Positions 8,759 through 16,204 of a DNA stretch of 25,844 nt are shown one piece after another. Source of the DNA: JACDDK01 sp038198445 (lineage in GTDB: Bacteria; Actinomycetota; Rubrobacteria; Rubrobacterales; Rubrobacteraceae); assembly GCA_038198445.1 (NCBI GenBank), contig JBBPZZ010000136.1, forward strand, positions 1 through 25,844, written 5' to 3'. How positions within the stretch are numbered: position 1 is the stretch's first letter; every line of letters begins with the position of its first letter. The position numbers and the translations under genes are program-made. The notes beneath the pieces were generated by a model. It was not told the DNA's origin, made no database searches, and saw only the letters and a list, made by a program, of their open reading frames with translations.

Positions 8759-9508
8759 TCCGTGAACCTCAAAGGCCTGCTGATCGACCTCGACGGGACT
8801 CTCTATGTAGGGGAGGAGCCCATAGACGGCGCCCGGCAGGCGATAGGAAAGCTCAAGGCAGCCGGCCTGACGCTCCGGTACGTTACCAACACTACCCGCA
8901 AGCCCCGCGGAAAAGTCCGTGAACACCTGGGCTCTCTGGGCTTCGACATCGAAGAACGCGAAATATTCACTCCCGCCATCGCCGCTGCGGGTTTTATCGG
9001 CTCGAAGACCTGCTTCCCGCTGGTGGACGAATCTCTCCTCGCAGACCTCGCGGAGCTTATTTTGACCGACAAAGACCCAGGCTGCGTGCTGATCGGAGAT
9101 CTCGGAGAGGACTTTACATACGCCCGTCTCAACCCGGCGTTCCGTCACCTCATGGCCGGCGCGGACCTCGTTGCCTTGCAGAAGAACCGCTATTGGATGA
9201 AGTCCGACGGCTTCGCGCTAGACGCGGGCGCGTTCGTCGCCGCCCTGGAGTATGCTTCCGGAAAGGCAGCTACCGTAGTCGGAAAACCCGAGAGGGGTTT
9301 CTTCCGGATTGCGCTCGAAGAGATGGGGCTGGAGTACCACGAGGCCGGCATGGTCGGCGACGATCCGGCATCCGACGTTGCAGGCGCCCGCGCGGAGGGG
9401 CTCGCGGGTATTCAGGTCAAAACGGGCAAATATCGTGCCGAAGACGAGGTGGAGAGTGATTTGATGCTTGCCAGCATCGCTGATCTGCCGGAGGCGCTGG
9501 GCATTTAG
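8744..9508 (+). CDS. HAD-superfamily IIA hydrolase (NagD/LHPP-like phosphatase)
   Basis: A 254-residue phosphatase. Motif I is DLDGTL with nucleophile Asp15 and Asp17; motif II is VTNTT (Thr48, Asn49). A capping domain occupies about 80-175. Motif III is Lys181 in VVGKPERGFF, and motif IV is GDDPASD (Asp206, Asp207, Asp211). The order and cap type fit HAD-IIA enzymes such as NagD, p-nitrophenylphosphatase and LHPP-like proteins; the substrate cannot be read from sequence. The GTG at 8744 is preceded at five bases by GGAG, but both lie in a terminator hairpin. A later GTG at 8762 lacks any ribosome binding site and would leave only a few residues before motif I, so it is the less likely alternative. 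The YjbQ gene follows after 11 bases, suggesting one operon. Confidence 0.85.
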   Translation: MSRFYSVNLKGLLIDLDGTLYVGEEPIDGARQAIGKLKAAGLTLRYVTNTTRKPRGKVREHLGSLGFDIEEREIFTPAIAAAGFIGSKTCFPLVDESLLADLAELILTDKDPGCVLIGDLGEDFTYARLNPAFRHLMAGADLVALQKNRYWMKSDGFALDAGAFVAALEYASGKAATVVGKPERGFFRIALEEMGLEYHEAGMVGDDPASDVAGARAEGLAGIQVKTGKYRAEDEVESDLMLASIADLPEALGI

Positions 9509-9519
9509 AGAGGAGAGAG

Positions 9520-9918
9520 ATGAAGACTGCTGACGTTCAGGTACGGACAAACGAACGTTACGAGTTCGTCACGATAACGGACGAGGTGCGTAACGCCGTT
9601 CGGGATGCTGGGGTGGAAGATGGGATCTGTATCATCTCCTCCACGCACACGACGGCCGCCATAACGGTGAATGAGGACTACGATCGAGACGTACCTCGGG
9701 ACCTCGCGGCTGCCTGCGAGGCGTTAATCGGGTCACTCGACGTGCGGTTCCAGCACGCGGAGGGCAACAGCGACTCACATTTGCTTACCAGTCTCTTCGG
9801 GCAGTCGCAGACATTGCTGGTGCGGGGAGGGGAGTTGGATCTGGGACGCTGGCAGGGTATTTTCCTCGCCGAGTTCGACGGTCCACGCAGTCGTACCGTG
9901 CGAGTTGCCGTAAGTTAA
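9520..9918 (+). CDS. YjbQ/UPF0047 family protein (secondary thiamine-phosphate synthase-type)
   Basis: The 132-residue protein carries all conserved blocks of the YjbQ family: STHTTAAITVNE (41-52), HAEGNSDSHLL (79-89), and LGRWQGIFLAEFDGPR (108-123). His79 and His87 with the Thr/Asn block are the likely metal-binding or active-site residues. Members are annotated as secondary thiamine-phosphate synthase because they can complement thiE mutants, but their true role is unclear. The start ATG has GAGAGGAGAG directly upstream, and the gene is 11 bases downstream of the HAD phosphatase, so the two are probably translated from one mRNA. Full length for the family. Confidence 0.9.
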   Translation: MKTADVQVRTNERYEFVTITDEVRNAVRDAGVEDGICIISSTHTTAAITVNEDYDRDVPRDLAAACEALIGSLDVRFQHAEGNSDSHLLTSLFGQSQTLLVRGGELDLGRWQGIFLAEFDGPRSRTVRVAVS

Positions 9919-9938
9919 GGACGTTGTGGCGACGCCTC

Positions 9939-9968
9939 TTGTTGATGGGTTGCGCGATCCGGTAAGAT
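9939..9968 (+). promoter_or_regulatory. Putative promoter for the NADH dehydrogenase gene
   Basis: TTGTTG (9939-9944), an 18-base spacer and TAAGAT (9963-9968) would start transcription near 9975 and give a leader of about 60 nt. That leader contains a 6-bp hairpin (GTCCGA 9993-9998 with TCGGAC 10007-10012) ahead of the GGGAGGG ribosome binding site. Confidence 0.4.
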
Positions 9969-10035
9969 ATGTAGCAGATTGAGAGTTCGCAAGTCCGAGA
10001 AGGCGGTCGGACGAAGCTAACCCCGGGAGGGTGTT

Positions 10036-11439
10036 ATGAACGGATGGTTGAAGGGGGGTCTCGCCGTCGGCGGGATGGCTGGCATGGTAGCGGTCTTGAG
10101 GAGGGCCTTGAATCCCAAGCCCCGCTACGCTCCCTGGGAGAAGCCTCGTTACGAAGACTTCGAGAAAAAGATCCTCGTCGTCGGCGGCGGGTTCGGCGGA
10201 TATACGGCGGCAACCAAGCTATGCGAGCTAACAAAGGGACGTGAGGACATCGGCGTGCTGGTGATCGCGCGCGACAACTTCTTTACGTTCTGGCCGATGG
10301 TGCCCGGCATAGTTAGCAGCGACGTAGACACTCGCAACGTCGCCCAGCCCTTGCGGCGCGCCCTAATCATGGCGGGATCCAGCTTCCGCAGGGCGACGGT
10401 CAAGAGCATAGACCCCGACCGTAAAATCGTCGTAGCGAACGAGGGGTTGGAGTTTCCTTACGATCAGATCATCCTCTCGCTCGGCGGACAGCCTAACTTC
10501 TTCGGCATCCCCGGAGTCGAGGAACATAGCCTTACGATGAAGAGCGTCGAGGACGCCGAGCGCATCCGCAACCGGGTCATCGAACGCTTTGAGGAGGTTT
10601 CCCTGATCCGGGGTGAAGTCCCCGATTCCAAGCTGACTTTCGTCGTCATCGGCGCGGGAGCCACGGGGACGGAGGTAGCGTCGGAGATTCACACCCTGGT
10701 TCACGAGGCGCTCGCCCCGGATTACCCGAACATAGACCCGAATAGAGTCCGCATCTTCCTTCTGGACGGGCTGCCCCAGATACTGCCGGAGCTCGACCCC
10801 GCCTTGCAGCGGGCGGCCCGCGCCCGGCTGCACACGGAGCGCATCGAAGTCATGACGAGCACGTTCGCCGAAGAGGTGACCGCGGGTTGCGTCAAGCTCA
10901 AGGGTGGTGGAGAGATATCGAGCGAAAACGTGATCTGGACCGCCGGCGCCCGCCCGAACGTGGCGATACACGACCTCGGCCTACCCGTTGACGAACGGAC
11001 CGGCATCAAAGTGGATAATTACCTCCGGGTGGAGGGCCATTTGGACATCTGGGCCATCGGCGACTGTGCCGCCATTCAGGACATCCGCAGCGATAACGGC
11101 AAGATCGTGCCACCGACCGCCCAGGCTGCTATACAGGAAGGCTATACCGTCGCCAGGAACGTGCTCAAGACCATTGACGGCGACGGAGACCTGGAGGAGT
11201 TCAAGTATAGGCCTATCGGACAACTCGTCGAGCTCGGGAGCGATTTCGCGGTGAACGAGGTCATGGGCGTGCGCTTCTCCGGTCTCACGGCGGCTTTGTT
11301 CTGGAGGATGACATATCTGGTACGGCTCAACAGTCCGCAGAGCAAGGTTCGGATCGGTCTCGACTGGATGCTCGGGTATCTGCTTCGGCCGGCCGTCACC
11401 CAGATCCGGGGTTCCGGTGAGGGCACTCAGCGTCCTTGA
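10036..11439 (+). CDS. Type II NADH:quinone oxidoreductase (NDH-2-like)
   Basis: A 467-residue FAD enzyme that would pass electrons from NADH to quinone at the inner face of the membrane without pumping protons. The FAD-binding Rossmann motif KILVVGGGFGGYTAA lies at about 44-58. The second, NAD(P)H-binding motif is FVVIGAGATGTEVASEI at about 202-218. The FAD-contact motif DIWAIGDCAAIQ lies at about 336-347, followed by PPTAQAAIQEG, typical of NDH-2 and related pyridine nucleotide-disulfide-type oxidoreductases. Unusually, about 43 residues precede the first Rossmann motif, including a hydrophobic stretch (about 5-25) that could anchor it. The start ATG has GGGAGGG (10024-10030) upstream. Relation to sulfide:quinone reductase is possible, but the conserved cysteines expected there are absent. 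Confidence 0.85.
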   Translation: MNGWLKGGLAVGGMAGMVAVLRRALNPKPRYAPWEKPRYEDFEKKILVVGGGFGGYTAATKLCELTKGREDIGVLVIARDNFFTFWPMVPGIVSSDVDTRNVAQPLRRALIMAGSSFRRATVKSIDPDRKIVVANEGLEFPYDQIILSLGGQPNFFGIPGVEEHSLTMKSVEDAERIRNRVIERFEEVSLIRGEVPDSKLTFVVIGAGATGTEVASEIHTLVHEALAPDYPNIDPNRVRIFLLDGLPQILPELDPALQRAARARLHTERIEVMTSTFAEEVTAGCVKLKGGGEISSENVIWTAGARPNVAIHDLGLPVDERTGIKVDNYLRVEGHLDIWAIGDCAAIQDIRSDNGKIVPPTAQAAIQEGYTVARNVLKTIDGDGDLEEFKYRPIGQLVELGSDFAVNEVMGVRFSGLTAALFWRMTYLVRLNSPQSKVRIGLDWMLGYLLRPAVTQIRGSGEGTQRP

Positions 11440-11486
11440 GCAGGGCGGAAGAAGATGTTACGTTAGCCGCGTAGGGAGCCTGAGCA

Positions 11487-11498
11487 TATACTCACGGA
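11487..11498 (+). promoter_or_regulatory. -10 box (TATACT) upstream of pgsA
   Basis: TATACT (11487-11492) lies 12 bases before the pgsA ATG, with TTAGCC at 11463 as a weak -35 at 18 bases. GGAG (11495-11498) lies between. If this -10 is used, the mRNA would begin only about five bases before the ATG and would omit the GGAG; if transcription comes from upstream, GGAG serves as the ribosome binding site. Confidence 0.4.
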
Positions 11499-11504
11499 GT
11501 CTCA

Positions 11505-12071
11505 ATGAACCTAGCTAACCAGTTGACCATCGCCCGCATAGTAGCAGTCGTGCCAGTAATGGCGGTGATCTACTTTCCGTTCCCTGGCAGCCGCATGACG
11601 GTGCTCGTGCTGTACGTCCTCGCGCTGCTGACCGACTATTTCGATGGCATCGCCGCGAGAAGAAGCAACAAGGTCACCGGGTTTGGCAAGCTGCTTGACT
11701 CCATCGCGGACAAGGCGCTCATCGTCTCGCTATTCTTCGCCCTGGTGGGAGAAGGACTCATGCCTTCCTGGATGGCGGCGATCATGGTAATACGGGAATT
11801 CGCCGTGACGGGCCTTCGGATGGTGGCCCTGGAGTCCGGCGAGGTGATAGCGGCGAATAGCTGGGGCAAGGCGAAGATGAACTCTCAAAGCCTGGCGGTC
11901 TTCGTTCTGCTGCTCGGCTATGCCCTGCGGGGGCGAGGAGAGCTGCTGCTCCAGATCGGCTGGTGGACGATGCTCGTCGCCGTGATCCTTACTCTTATCT
12001 CCGGCTGGTCTTACCTGAAAGACACGCCGAGGATTCTCTCCGTTCAGTCCGAACGGGATCAAAGGCTCTAA
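11505..12071 (+). CDS. pgsA: CDP-diacylglycerol--glycerol-3-phosphate 3-phosphatidyltransferase
   Basis: This 188-residue integral membrane enzyme makes phosphatidylglycerol phosphate, the committed step of anionic phospholipid synthesis. It contains the complete CDP-alcohol phosphotransferase motif D44-x2-D47-G48-x2-A51-R52-x8-G61-x3-D65-x3-D69. The start, NLANQLTIARI, is typical of bacterial PgsA. About six membrane segments are visible and the length is normal for the family. PgsA is preferred over phosphatidylinositol-phosphate synthase because of the N-terminal NQLTIARI and the FGKLLDSIADK stretch. The inositol synthase some 3 kb away makes the alternative worth keeping in mind. The gene is 65 bases after the NADH dehydrogenase and precedes an unrecognised gene. 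Confidence 0.88.
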   Translation: MNLANQLTIARIVAVVPVMAVIYFPFPGSRMTVLVLYVLALLTDYFDGIAARRSNKVTGFGKLLDSIADKALIVSLFFALVGEGLMPSWMAAIMVIREFAVTGLRMVALESGEVIAANSWGKAKMNSQSLAVFVLLLGYALRGRGELLLQIGWWTMLVAVILTLISGWSYLKDTPRILSVQSERDQRL

Positions 12072-12077
12072 AACTTG

Positions 12078-12083
12078 TAGAAT
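12078..12083 (+). promoter_or_regulatory. -10 element (TAGAAT) before the 12094 gene
   Basis: TAGAAT (12078-12083), preceded directly by TG, lies ten bases before the ATG at 12094. No Shine-Dalgarno is present. This fits a leaderless or near-leaderless transcript starting at about 12090-12094. Confidence 0.45.
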
Positions 12084-12093
12084 CACGCCTCAT

Positions 12094-12930
12094 ATGGCGA
12101 ACGACAACGAGAAACGTCTTAACCCGGCCGAGGTCGAGATGGTACTGCGCCGGGCTTCGGAGCTCAACGCCCGGCGTAAGACCGCCGGTTCGTCCGGTGG
12201 AATGTCCATATCCGCGGAGGTCATGATCCAGGTAGCGGGCGCCGCGGGCATCCCTGAGAGCGATGTGCGCCGAGCGATGTGGGACCTTGCCTCGGAGAAG
12301 ACCGCGGAACCGTATTCCCTTGCCAGAAAACTTTACGGTCCGGCGCGCTTGAGGGTCGTGCGGGAGGTGGAGCAACCTCCGGAAGGAACACGCACCTACC
12401 TGGAATCTGTTATGCGGATGGAGCAGGGACTCAAACTGCGGCGCAAGACCGAAGCCAGCTCGCTCTGGGACGCGGGAGACATGCTGGGCGCCGTGCGCCG
12501 CGCGCTGGACTTCTCGGGTGACCGGACCCTGCTCAAGGCGCACTCGGTGGAGCTTCGGGTGGAGGAGGTGGATGAAGACCGCTGCGGAGCGAACCTCACC
12601 GCCGACGTCTCCAACCAGCGCGCCGAGTACCTTTCCCTGGGAGGGATACTCGGGGCTACACTGGCATTGCCGGTAGCCATCGCGGGTTTTCAGAACCCAT
12701 TGTTCTTCCTGGCTATAATCCCGGCACTCGCCGCTCCGGGTCTCGGATTCAAGGTCGCCTACTACAGAGCTTGCGTGGAGATCCGCCGAACCCTCGACGA
12801 CCTCCTCGACGCCGCCGAGACGGGACCACCGAAGACAGTGGAGCCCTCCGAACGGGGAGACAGGCCGCCCGGACAGATCCGAGGTCTCAAGCCTATCCCC
12901 CGGTTCGGCTCACAGTCTCGCGACGACTAG
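12094..12930 (+). CDS. Unrecognised protein with N-terminal helical domain and a hydrophobic hairpin
   Basis: I do not recognise the family. The 278-residue protein begins with a helical segment (LNPAEVEMVLRRASELNARR, 9-28) and a second one that reads like a short helix-turn-helix-type repeat (ISAEVMIQVAGAAGIPESDVRRAMWDL). This form occurs at the N-terminus of several otherwise unrelated membrane proteins. A mixed alpha/beta region follows (about 85-185). Two adjacent hydrophobic segments at about 188-225 (GGILGATLALPVAIAGF and LFFLAIIPALAAPGLGF) form a likely membrane hairpin. The C-terminal 50 residues are polar and disordered-looking. A leaderless-type -10 box precedes the ATG. It lies 22 bases after pgsA and ends before the recQ promoter; a 9-bp inverted repeat straddles its stop codon. 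Confidence 0.7.
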   Translation: MANDNEKRLNPAEVEMVLRRASELNARRKTAGSSGGMSISAEVMIQVAGAAGIPESDVRRAMWDLASEKTAEPYSLARKLYGPARLRVVREVEQPPEGTRTYLESVMRMEQGLKLRRKTEASSLWDAGDMLGAVRRALDFSGDRTLLKAHSVELRVEEVDEDRCGANLTADVSNQRAEYLSLGGILGATLALPVAIAGFQNPLFFLAIIPALAAPGLGFKVAYYRACVEIRRTLDDLLDAAETGPPKTVEPSERGDRPPGQIRGLKPIPRFGSQSRDD

Positions 12931-12945
12931 TATGTAGCGAGACTG
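12913..12945. repeat. 9-bp inverted repeat across the stop codon before recQ
   Basis: CAGTCTCGC (12913-12921) and GCGAGACTG (12937-12945) are exact inverses with a 15-nt loop that holds the TAG stop codon (12928-12930). No T-run follows, so it is not a standard terminator. It could be a weak terminator, an mRNA 3' stabiliser or a protein-binding site. Confidence 0.4.
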
Positions 12946-13001
12946 CGATACCGTAAGTGCGGTGAGCTGTCATCCGACGTGTCAGCCGAAAGCCGATAGC
13001 T

Positions 13002-13014
13002 TAGTATTAACGTT
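13002..13014 (+). promoter_or_regulatory. -10 element for a leaderless recQ transcript
   Basis: TAGTAT (13002-13007) is followed by seven bases and then the GTG start at 13015, with no Shine-Dalgarno sequence. The arrangement matches the leaderless starts at 2040 and 25521. TGTCAG (12980-12985) is a weak -35 candidate at 16 bases. Confidence 0.5.
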
Positions 13015-15174
13015 GTGCCGCTCAACGTACTAAAAGAAGTCTTCGGGTTCGACTCGTTTCGTCCGGGTCAGGAGGAGGTGATCCGGGCGGTTCTCGAAGG
13101 TCAGGATACCCTGGCGGTGATGCCGACCGGCGGCGGCAAGAGCCTTTGTTATCAGGTGCCCGCCCTTATGAAACAGAGCCTCACGGTAATCGTCTCGCCC
13201 CTGATCTCGCTCATGAAAGATCAAATCGACTCCCTCCTCCAGAGTTCGGTCGCCGAGGCCGCGACGCTTCATTCCGGTCTCTCGCCCGAGGAGCGATGGG
13301 AGGTAGAGCGCCGGGTGCGCGAGGGGGAGATCAGGATGCTCTATGTCGCCCCCGAACGCCTGCGCTCCCTGGAGTTCGTCCTCTCGCTCCGGCGCGCGGG
13401 TGTTGGACTGTTCGTGGTCGATGAGGCCCATTGCATCTCCGAATGGGGGCATAACTTCCGTCCGGACTACCTCTTCCTGCCCCGCGTGGTAAAGGACCTC
13501 GGGAGTCCACCAGTCCTCGCCCTTACCGCGACCGCGACTCCCCGCGTCAGGGAGGACATCCTGCGGTCCCTTCAGCTCCGCTCTCCCGAGGTCGTGGTCA
13601 CCGGGTTCAACCGTCCCAACTTGACCTACCGGGTGATCGAAGCGCGCCAGAAGAAAGATAAGCTGCCCCGCATCCTGGACGTGATCCGGACCACCCCGCC
13701 GCCGGGCATCGTCTACGCCACTACCCGCAAGGACTGTGAGGAGCTTGCCGCCAGCCTGCGCCGATCCGGTGTGGATGCTGCCGCCTATCATGCCGGGCTG
13801 GGCGCCGCCGAGCGCTCGCGGGTGCAGGAGCGTTTCATGACTGATGAACTGCTCGTGGTCGTCGCCACGATTGCCTTTGGGATGGGCGTGGACAAGCCGA
13901 ACGTGCGGTTCGTGATTCACGCGAGCGTTCCCGGAAGTCTTCCGGCGTACATCCAGGAAGCCGGAAGAGCGGGCCGTGACGGGGAACCTAGTGAGTGCGT
14001 CGTACTTTTCCGTAGCGCGGATGTCGGGCGCAGGAAGCGCCTGGTGACGCTGAACACCGCCGGAGGGGGGGAGGTGGAGGCGCTCTTCAGGACTCTCGCG
14101 GGCCTGGAGCGCGAGGGGCGAGTCAACGTGCCGCCGGGGTCCCTGGCGACGCTCGCCGGTGTCGAGCAGGACGCGGCAGGCATCATGCTGCGTAGCCTGG
14201 AGGAGTCGAACCTCATCTCCCGAGGCTACGACGTTTGGGCGGAGATCGAAGTCCGCCGCGTGGAGGAGGAGCCGGACGGACTCAGCGATGGGGTGGCCGC
14301 CGTGCATTCCGTACTCCCCGGCGCCGGAGTCATTTCCATATCAGACCTTGCGCGGCGCGCCGGAGCGCGTCCGGCCGTGGCCCAGGGAGCCGTCTACAAG
14401 ATGATGGTGGATGGCGTGCTGGAAGCAATACCGCGCGGCTCACTGGTGGACGTCAGGCTCAAGGAAACGATCCTCGACGGGCGGAATCGTAGTGTGATCT
14501 CCGCCCGCCTCAAGGGCCACGCGAACATGGCCTACGCCCAGATCCGGGACGTCGAGACTTACACCAACCTTGCGACCTGCCGCCGCGAACATCTCCTCCG
14601 GCACTTCGGGGACGCCCAGGAGGTCGCCCCATGCGCGGGCTGCGATGTCTGTCTTGGCGAGGCATTCGCCGCGGACTCAAGGCCTATATCCCAGATGTCC
14701 ACGGGGGGGACGCAAGGTCGCGCGCCGGCGGCGGAGACCGGGGCCGCGCGGATGGACGAGGAGCTGTTCGAGCGGCTCAAGAGCTGGAGGAGCGAGCAGG
14801 CAAAGGCGCAGCGGGTTCCCGCCTACGTCGTGCTTCACAACTCGCATTTAGAGGAGATAGCGGCTCGCCGGCCGCGCACGATCCACGAGCTAGGCTCCAT
14901 AAAAGGCATCGGGCTCCGCCGTGCGGCCCGCTACGGCGAAGAGTTGGTCACCCTGATCGGAGACCCATCAAACGGTAAAATCTCTCCAGAGGCGGTGGCC
15001 GGCTACCATTCGCATCTGGAGATCGCCGCGGACCTTCTGAGTTCCGGCCGCGGCTCCGACGCCGTGCCGGAGCTCGCAAGAGCCCTGGACCTGGGCGGCG
15101 AAGAGGCGCGAATGGCCGTGGACGAACTCTTGAGCCAGACACGAAAAACCGATGGACGAAAGGAAGGACAATGA
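13015..15174 (+). CDS. recQ: ATP-dependent DNA helicase RecQ
   Basis: A 719-residue 3'-5' DNA helicase with the full bacterial RecQ domain order. The helicase core carries Walker A MPTGGGKSLCYQ (about 36-47), the Walker B DEAH box (about 136-139) followed by CISEWGHNFRPDY, motif III LTATATP (about 171-177), and motif VI with QEAGRAGRDG (about 313-322). The RecQ-C-terminal zinc site has Cys in TCRREHL (about 521) and CAGCDVC (about 541-547). A winged-helix-type region lies before the zinc site in an order that differs slightly from E. coli. An HRDC domain occupies about 581-655. A further 60 residues at the C-terminus, LEIAADLLSSGRGSDAVPEL onwards, look helical. The start is GTG, apparently leaderless. 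The stop overlaps the next gene (ATGA), implying translational coupling. Confidence 0.95.
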   Translation: MPLNVLKEVFGFDSFRPGQEEVIRAVLEGQDTLAVMPTGGGKSLCYQVPALMKQSLTVIVSPLISLMKDQIDSLLQSSVAEAATLHSGLSPEERWEVERRVREGEIRMLYVAPERLRSLEFVLSLRRAGVGLFVVDEAHCISEWGHNFRPDYLFLPRVVKDLGSPPVLALTATATPRVREDILRSLQLRSPEVVVTGFNRPNLTYRVIEARQKKDKLPRILDVIRTTPPPGIVYATTRKDCEELAASLRRSGVDAAAYHAGLGAAERSRVQERFMTDELLVVVATIAFGMGVDKPNVRFVIHASVPGSLPAYIQEAGRAGRDGEPSECVVLFRSADVGRRKRLVTLNTAGGGEVEALFRTLAGLEREGRVNVPPGSLATLAGVEQDAAGIMLRSLEESNLISRGYDVWAEIEVRRVEEEPDGLSDGVAAVHSVLPGAGVISISDLARRAGARPAVAQGAVYKMMVDGVLEAIPRGSLVDVRLKETILDGRNRSVISARLKGHANMAYAQIRDVETYTNLATCRREHLLRHFGDAQEVAPCAGCDVCLGEAFAADSRPISQMSTGGTQGRAPAAETGAARMDEELFERLKSWRSEQAKAQRVPAYVVLHNSHLEEIAARRPRTIHELGSIKGIGLRRAARYGEELVTLIGDPSNGKISPEAVAGYHSHLEIAADLLSSGRGSDAVPELARALDLGGEEARMAVDELLSQTRKTDGRKEGQ

Positions 15175-15695
15175 AGCTCGAAGGTAAGAAGATAGTAATG
15201 CTGGTGGCCGAGGGGTTCGAGGATCTGGAGTACTGGGTCACGGTGATGCGGCTGCGCGAGGAGGGAGCGGAGGTCATCTCCGTGGGGACGAGCCTGGACC
15301 CCGTCTCCGGTAAGAATGCGCTGGAGGCGAGCGCGGACGTTACGGCCGCGGACGTGGACGCCTCGGAGTTGGATGGACTCGTTATTCCCGGCGGCTGGGC
15401 GCCAGACAAGCTCCGGCGCTACCCGGAGATCATTGACCTCGTCAAGACTGTCCACGACCGGGGCAAGACGGTGGGCATTATCTGCCACGGCGGGCTCGTC
15501 GCGATCTCGGCGAAGATTGTAGACGGCGGGCGTGCGACAGGTTCCCTCGGCATCAAGGATGACCTGGAGAACGCCGGCGCAACCTGGGTGGACAAGCCGG
15601 CCTTCCGCGATGGCAACCTCGTGTGGGGCCGCGTCGTCCCGGACATTCCGGACTTCTGCCGCGAGCTCGTCGCCGCGCTATCCGAGCAGGATTGA
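15171..15695 (+). CDS. DJ-1/PfpI family protein (protease I/deglycase type)
   Basis: The 174-residue protein has the PfpI triad region: Glu14 in LVAEGFEDLE, the nucleophile elbow GIICHGG with Cys105 and His106, and PGGWAPDKLRR (73-83). The family includes heat-shock proteases/deglycases that act on methylglyoxal-modified proteins and, in some members, nucleotides; the catalytic elements are intact. The ATG (15171) overlaps the recQ stop by four bases (ATGA) and has AAGGAAGG upstream within recQ, so the two are almost certainly co-translated. Whether the pairing has a functional meaning is not known; the specific substrate cannot be inferred from sequence. Confidence 0.9.
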   Translation: MKLEGKKIVMLVAEGFEDLEYWVTVMRLREEGAEVISVGTSLDPVSGKNALEASADVTAADVDASELDGLVIPGGWAPDKLRRYPEIIDLVKTVHDRGKTVGIICHGGLVAISAKIVDGGRATGSLGIKDDLENAGATWVDKPAFRDGNLVWGRVVPDIPDFCRELVAALSEQD

Positions 15696-15732
15696 CCGTG
15701 AAGGCGGCCACGGGACCTCCCCGGCGGGTTGG

Positions 15733-15744
15733 TAGAATCCGTTC
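15733..15744 (+). promoter_or_regulatory. Extended -10 element for a leaderless membrane-protein gene
   Basis: TGGTAGAAT (15730-15738) is an extended -10 (TGn plus TAGAAT) followed by six bases and then the ATG at 15745. No Shine-Dalgarno is present. Confidence 0.5.
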
Positions 15745-16197
15745 ATGAGGAGCGTCGTCGCCATATTTTTGGGAGTCTTGCTGGCCCTGGGGCTCGGGTT
15801 GCTGGTGGCGCTCGGGATACTCGCCCCGGTGCTTTCGTGGGTGTACGGGTTGGAGCCGTCCAGATCGGCGGCGGTGCCGGTTATCCTGCCGCTGTTGGTG
15901 TTCGTCGCGATCTTCGCCTTCTACTTCGGTGGAATGGCGGCGAGTTACCGGGCTCCGGGACGGCGCAGGTTGCACGGGACGCTGGTCGCCCCGGCGGCCT
16001 TCCTGATCTCTCCAGCCGTCAACCTCGCGTCGGGGAAGGTGCCTTTCCCTAGCGTCGATACGGTGGGGGCCGTGGTGTTCCTGCTCGTCCTGCTCGGCGC
16101 TTCACTGGTTGCTTCGTATGTCGGGTCTCGCCGGGGTGAGTCGCTCTACGCTTACAATCAGAGTTTCTCGCGCCGGAAGCGGTCCACCGGCAAGTAG
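15745..16197 (+). CDS. Small four-helix membrane protein, function unknown
   Basis: A 150-residue protein with four hydrophobic segments (about 4-30, 46-66, 78-95 weaker, 107-128) and a basic cytoplasmic C-terminus ending SRRKRSTGK. I do not recognise the family; it resembles the many short actinobacterial membrane proteins with no assigned role. The ATG start lies six bases after an extended -10 box and has no ribosome binding site, so a leaderless transcript independent of recQ-pfpI is likely. It converges with the long coiled-coil gene, with only seven bases between the stop codons and no terminator visible. Confidence 0.7.
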   Translation: MRSVVAIFLGVLLALGLGLLVALGILAPVLSWVYGLEPSRSAAVPVILPLLVFVAIFAFYFGGMAASYRAPGRRRLHGTLVAPAAFLISPAVNLASGKVPFPSVDTVGAVVFLLVLLGASLVASYVGSRRGESLYAYNQSFSRRKRSTGK

Positions 16198-16204
16198 GCT
16201 ATTC

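Noticed and set aside
13030..14307. Open frame of 425 codons on the minus strand inside recQ
   Set aside because: It is antisense to the complete helicase core, has no recognisable domain and is a typical by-product of GC-rich codon use.
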